This document shows positions 61,352-64,000 of a stretch of 64,000 bases of DNA, one piece after another. This stretch comes from a candidate division LCP-89 bacterium B3_LCP. Its GTDB lineage: Bacteria; Electryoneota; B3-LCP. The notes beneath the pieces were generated by a model. It searched no databases, had not been told where the DNA came from, and saw nothing but the letters and a program-made list of their open reading frames with translations. The stretch is taken from positions 496,001 to 560,000 of the forward strand of contig NJBN01000001.1 in NCBI GenBank assembly GCA_005223185.1, given 5' to 3'. A program made the position numbers and the translations under genes. Within the stretch, counting starts at the first letter, position 1. Each line of letters opens with the position of its first letter.

Positions 61352-62776
61352 ATGCCCGAAGAAAAAAAAATGCGCAAGGAACTGCTGGACAAACTGCCCG
61401 GCATGCCCGCGCTTCTTAACGATCCGGATGTCAAAAGCTTGCGGGAAAATCATCCCACTCTGTACGTGAACGACATCGTGCGTTCGGAATTAGACCACCT
61501 GCGCCGCACTATCCTGGAATCTCCACCCGAAGTGCTAAAAGAGATCAAAGCTGATGAGGCGCAAGTAATCCAGCGCGCCCTGAAAGTAGCCAAACGCGCT
61601 TTGGAACCTTCCGTCAAGGGGGTCATTAACGCTGCCGGAGTCATCCTGCATACTGCTTTAGGGAGAGCGCCTATCGCCAGAGCCGCCCAGGAGAGCGTTG
61701 CCATGGCTTTAGAAGGTTATTGCACTTTAGCCATTAACGAAGAGACCGGCAAGCGCGGCGATCGTCACCTGCATTTAGACCGCCTGCTGGCTCATATCAC
61801 CGGAGCTGAAGCCGGCATCGTTGTCAACAACAATGCTGCAGGCACCATGCTGATATTAAATACCCTTGCCCAGGGCGGTGAGGTAATCGTCAGCCGCGGT
61901 CAGTTGATTGAAATCGGTGGCGCTTTCCGCATTCCGGAGGTGATGGAACGTTCTGGCTGCAAACTGGTAGAAGTCGGCACCACCAACCGCACTCACCTGC
62001 GCGACTACGAAAACGCCATCACCGAAGACACCGCCGCCATCCTGCGGGTGCATACTTCCAACTACCGCATTATCGGTTTCACCGGTGAAGTTCCACTGCC
62101 GGAATTGGCTGCGTTAGGTAAGAAGTACAATCTCCCCGTAATTGATGATCTGGGATCGGGCGCACTGGTGGATCTGTCTCAGTATGGCTTACCCAAAGAA
62201 CCGATGGTGCAGGAATCGGTGCGCGATGGCATGGATGTGATCTGTTTTTCCGGAGATAAGATGCTGGGGGGACCACAGGGAGGTTACTTGATTGGCAAGC
62301 GCAGCATAATAGATAGCGTCAAGAAAAATCCGTTGACTCGCGCCTTGCGTTGCGATAAAATGTCCTATGCCGCTCACGAAGCAACATTGAAGCTGTACTT
62401 AGAACCTGATAAGTTGGAAGAGAATCACCCTGTTCTTAGTATGATCGTGGAGAAACCTGAGTCAGTCCGGCGCAGAACGCAAGCGTTAAGGCGCAGGATC
62501 GCCAAAGATCTGCAAGGGAAAGCTGAACTTGCCGTCATACCAAGTGAGACAGAAATGGGATCGGGGAGTCTGCCGGGAAAGAGCATTCCTTCCTTCGCCT
62601 TGCAGGTTAAACCGTTGATAAAGATGACTCCGGATTGCTTAGGGGAAAAACTGCGGCAAGGTAATCCACCAGTCTATACCCGCGTTGCCGCGGAAACAGT
62701 GCTGTTTGACCTGCGGACGGTACTTCGTGGGCAGGAAAAAGCGATGGGTGAATGCCTGAAAACGGCTCTGGCGTAG
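61352..62776 (+). CDS. selA: L-seryl-tRNA(Sec) selenium transferase
   Basis: 474 residues from the ATG at 61352, which follows AAGG; the longer open frame begins within the promoter and cannot be translated. SelA converts Ser-tRNA(Sec) to Sec-tRNA(Sec) using selenophosphate and pyridoxal phosphate. The PLP Lys lies in ICFSGDKMLGGPQGGYLIG; INAAGVILHTALGRAPI and VNNNAAGTMLILNTLA are conserved. No selB, selD or selC lies in the window. It implies that the organism makes selenoproteins or did so. Confidence 0.95.
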   Translation: MPEEKKMRKELLDKLPGMPALLNDPDVKSLRENHPTLYVNDIVRSELDHLRRTILESPPEVLKEIKADEAQVIQRALKVAKRALEPSVKGVINAAGVILHTALGRAPIARAAQESVAMALEGYCTLAINEETGKRGDRHLHLDRLLAHITGAEAGIVVNNNAAGTMLILNTLAQGGEVIVSRGQLIEIGGAFRIPEVMERSGCKLVEVGTTNRTHLRDYENAITEDTAAILRVHTSNYRIIGFTGEVPLPELAALGKKYNLPVIDDLGSGALVDLSQYGLPKEPMVQESVRDGMDVICFSGDKMLGGPQGGYLIGKRSIIDSVKKNPLTRALRCDKMSYAAHEATLKLYLEPDKLEENHPVLSMIVEKPESVRRRTQALRRRIAKDLQGKAELAVIPSETEMGSGSLPGKSIPSFALQVKPLIKMTPDCLGEKLRQGNPPVYTRVAAETVLFDLRTVLRGQEKAMGECLKTALA

Positions 62777-62790
62777 TCGATCAATTGTTA

Positions 62791-62820
62791 TTAAAAAAGC
62801 CGGGCATCTTCACCCGGCTT
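62791..62820. terminator. terminator between selA and the Cys-rich gene
   Basis: AAGCCGGG (62797-62804) and CCCGGCTT (62813-62820) form an 8-bp stem with an 8-base loop. On the minus strand it is followed by TTTTTT, so it mainly ends the response-regulator transcript; for selA the tail is weaker. Confidence 0.8.
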
Positions 62821-62838
62821 AGATAGATATAGTAAGTT

Positions 62839-63240
62839 TCAAGCGTAAACCTGATCTTCCTCTCTCGCTTTCAACATTTTCGTCAGTTCGATAACTATAG
62901 CGTATTCACACTCTTCGTGGCAGTAATCCAATTCCTGATCACCACAATATCCCGGGCATTCATCCCGCAGACTGACTGTGTCAATCACACGGGATTCTTC
63001 AATGAGATCAAAGAACCCATTAACATTCACTGCGAAAGGTGATTTGCAATCCGCAAATGTGTGATAAAATTGAAACCAACCAATAGCTAAGCTTCCCCAA
63101 TTCGGCTGAAATCCTTTAAATACCACTGATTGGTCATTAAGTAATTCCTTTCGCGTCAACCACTCAGTTCCACAGCAGTCGCATCTGCAAAAATAGCGGT
63201 CTCTTTCCAACATGCCTCCCCTAAAATCAAGCTTCAACAA
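62839..63240 (-). CDS. Cys-rich hypothetical protein downstream of a response regulator
   Basis: At most 133 residues from TTG at 63240; starting at the ATG 63213 would give 124. Two Cys clusters stand out: RYFCRCDCCGTEW near the N-terminus, a zinc-ribbon-like half, and DECPGYCGDQELDYCHEEC near the C-terminus. I recognise no family. It overlaps or abuts the end of the response regulator gene, so they are cotranscribed; a metal-binding or redox output partner is possible. The start is uncertain because the GGGGAGG lies only 1 base before the ATG. Confidence 0.5.
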   Translation of the reverse strand: MLKLDFRGGMLERDRYFCRCDCCGTEWLTRKELLNDQSVVFKGFQPNWGSLAIGWFQFYHTFADCKSPFAVNVNGFFDLIEESRVIDTVSLRDECPGYCGDQELDYCHEECEYAIVIELTKMLKAREEDQVYA

Positions 63241-63634
63241 TCTCTTCTGTCAGTTCCAGGATGAGATTGGCGATTTTCTCAAGATGAAATGGCTTGATGA
63301 TAAACCCTTCGGGTTTTATCCTATCTTTCTGAATGAGTTGCTCATAGTGCAGAAAACCGGTAATCAAAATAACCGGACATGTAGGGCTATTTTCTTTAAT
63401 CTTATGCATTAGCAAGAGGCCATTCATCTTGGGCATATATATGTCAACTATGGCGAGGTCGGGCTTTTCCCTTTTGAAGGTTTCCCATCCATCTTGTCCG
63501 TCACGGGCAACATGGACTAAGAAACCCAGCCTCTCGCCTAATTCTTTTAAACGATTTCTGATGATATCTTCGTCGTCAACCACCAGAAGCGTTCTATTGC
63601 TGTGCATAGTAGATTCTACCTCGTCAATATCCAT
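63227..63634 (-). CDS. single-domain response regulator
   Basis: 135 residues, or 126 if it starts at the ATG 63607 (MHSNRTLLVVDDED). It is a CheY-like receiver: acidic pair VVDDED, phospho-Asp in LAIVDIYMPKMNG, the Thr/Ser switch in PVILITGFLHY and the Lys in FIIKPFHLEK. There is no output domain. No histidine kinase is in the window. It follows a paralogous receiver by about 80 bases. Confidence 0.9.
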   Translation of the reverse strand: MDIDEVESTMHSNRTLLVVDDEDIIRNRLKELGERLGFLVHVARDGQDGWETFKREKPDLAIVDIYMPKMNGLLLMHKIKENSPTCPVILITGFLHYEQLIQKDRIKPEGFIIKPFHLEKIANLILELTEEIVEA

Positions 63635-63715
63635 TTAGACCGCCAATCAATTATTTGAGGAATTTATTTTTATATTCATGATGTTTATCAGCTTATATGA
63701 GAATCACATAAAAAA

Positions 63716-64000
63716 TTAAATTACGAGACCGTAAGTTGATATAAGTTTGACGATCTCCTGAACAACTTTCTTCAACTCGAATGGTTTCGTCATGAAACCA
63801 TCTGGATTAAACTTGAGGCCATTATCGTTGCGAGTCAATTGTTGGTAATGAGTATATCCGGTAATCAGGATCACCGGACAATCCGGTCTGCCTTCTTTGA
63901 TCTTATTTAGAAGCGTCAAACCGTTCATTTTCGGCATATAGATATCCGTGATAACCAAATCGGGCATTTCCGTCCCGAAAGAATCCCAAGCTTCCTGACC
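63716..64000 (-). CDS. response regulator receiver, partial (N-terminus beyond window)
   Basis: The open frame runs off the right edge; 94 codons are visible. The phospho-Asp motif LVITDIYMPKMNG and the Lys in FMTKPFELKK are present, and the protein ends soon after the receiver fold, so no output domain follows. The IYMPKMNGL and PVILITG segments are shared with the next gene, indicating tandem duplication. What precedes the receiver cannot be seen. Confidence 0.88.
   Translation of the reverse strand, partial: GQEAWDSFGTEMPDLVITDIYMPKMNGLTLLNKIKEGRPDCPVILITGYTHYQQLTRNDNGLKFNPDGFMTKPFELKKVVQEIVKLISTYGLVI

Overview
The window reads as a chromosomal segment of a diderm (Gram-negative) bacterium of the FCB type. 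Lipid A genes (lpxB, lpxK) show an outer membrane. Two gingipain-like C25 proteases and a lamin-tail protein end in type IX secretion (T9SS/FlgD-like) sorting domains. A GldG/DUF4340 ABC cluster is typical of Bacteroidetes relatives, and the energy metabolism is ferredoxin-linked. The phylum cannot be assigned from sequence alone; an uncultivated FCB lineage is my best inference. Start sites mostly have AGGAGG-type Shine-Dalgarno sequences. Promoters follow a very uniform TTGANN-N17-TATATT pattern that recurs before at least a dozen genes.

Layout. 1-612: the start of an exported repeat protein (minus strand, running off the left edge). 613-1161: a promoter, a foldable leader and a hairpin-repeat cluster. 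1162-22487: one long minus-strand block, read from right to left: a cyclic-2,3-diphosphoglycerate synthetase-like GTPase and carbamate kinase; sucC, an ATPase/STAS regulator pair and sucD; 2-oxoacid:ferredoxin oxidoreductase korD-A-B-C; ndk; 3-hydroxyacyl-CoA dehydrogenase; ackA; nfnAB; then, from its own promoter, yceD-rpmF-plsX-fabH-fabD-acpP-fabF-rnc; and last an acyl-CoA dehydrogenase. 22773-28947: a lipid A/envelope operon (Gfo/Idh/MocA oxidoreductase, isoprenylcysteine methyltransferase-like protein, lpxB, DUF374 acyltransferase, lpxK, lamin-tail exported protein). 29126-31920: rtcB, a small membrane protein and glgC. 32174-37487 (plus strand): proline dehydrogenase and the ABC/GldG/DUF4340 operon. 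37558-45090 (minus): icd, a nitronate monooxygenase-like protein, aconitase, a ModA-like lipoprotein and an outer-membrane protein. 45731-50946 (plus): yebC-ruvC-ruvA-ruvB-queA-ispDF. 51163-59515: two large C25 proteases. 59806-61182: a T9SS-domain remnant next to an AT-rich SIR2-like gene, probably acquired. 61352-62776: selA. 62839-64000: a Cys-rich hypothetical protein and two single-domain response regulators.

How it works together. Aconitase, NADP-isocitrate dehydrogenase, 2-oxoacid:ferredoxin oxidoreductase and succinyl-CoA ligase form an oxidative TCA arm that makes reduced ferredoxin and ATP. NfnAB links ferredoxin and NADH to NADPH, which could feed fatty-acid synthesis encoded next door; acetate kinase gives substrate-level ATP. 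The most unusual items are: the ATPase/STAS regulator pair translationally nested between sucC and sucD, with an apparent one-base frameshift hiding its N-terminal domain; the solitary SIR2 gene fused in frame, across its stop codon, to a sorting-domain remnant; the two proteases whose 78-residue sorting domains are identical; and the dispersed small-loop hairpin repeats.
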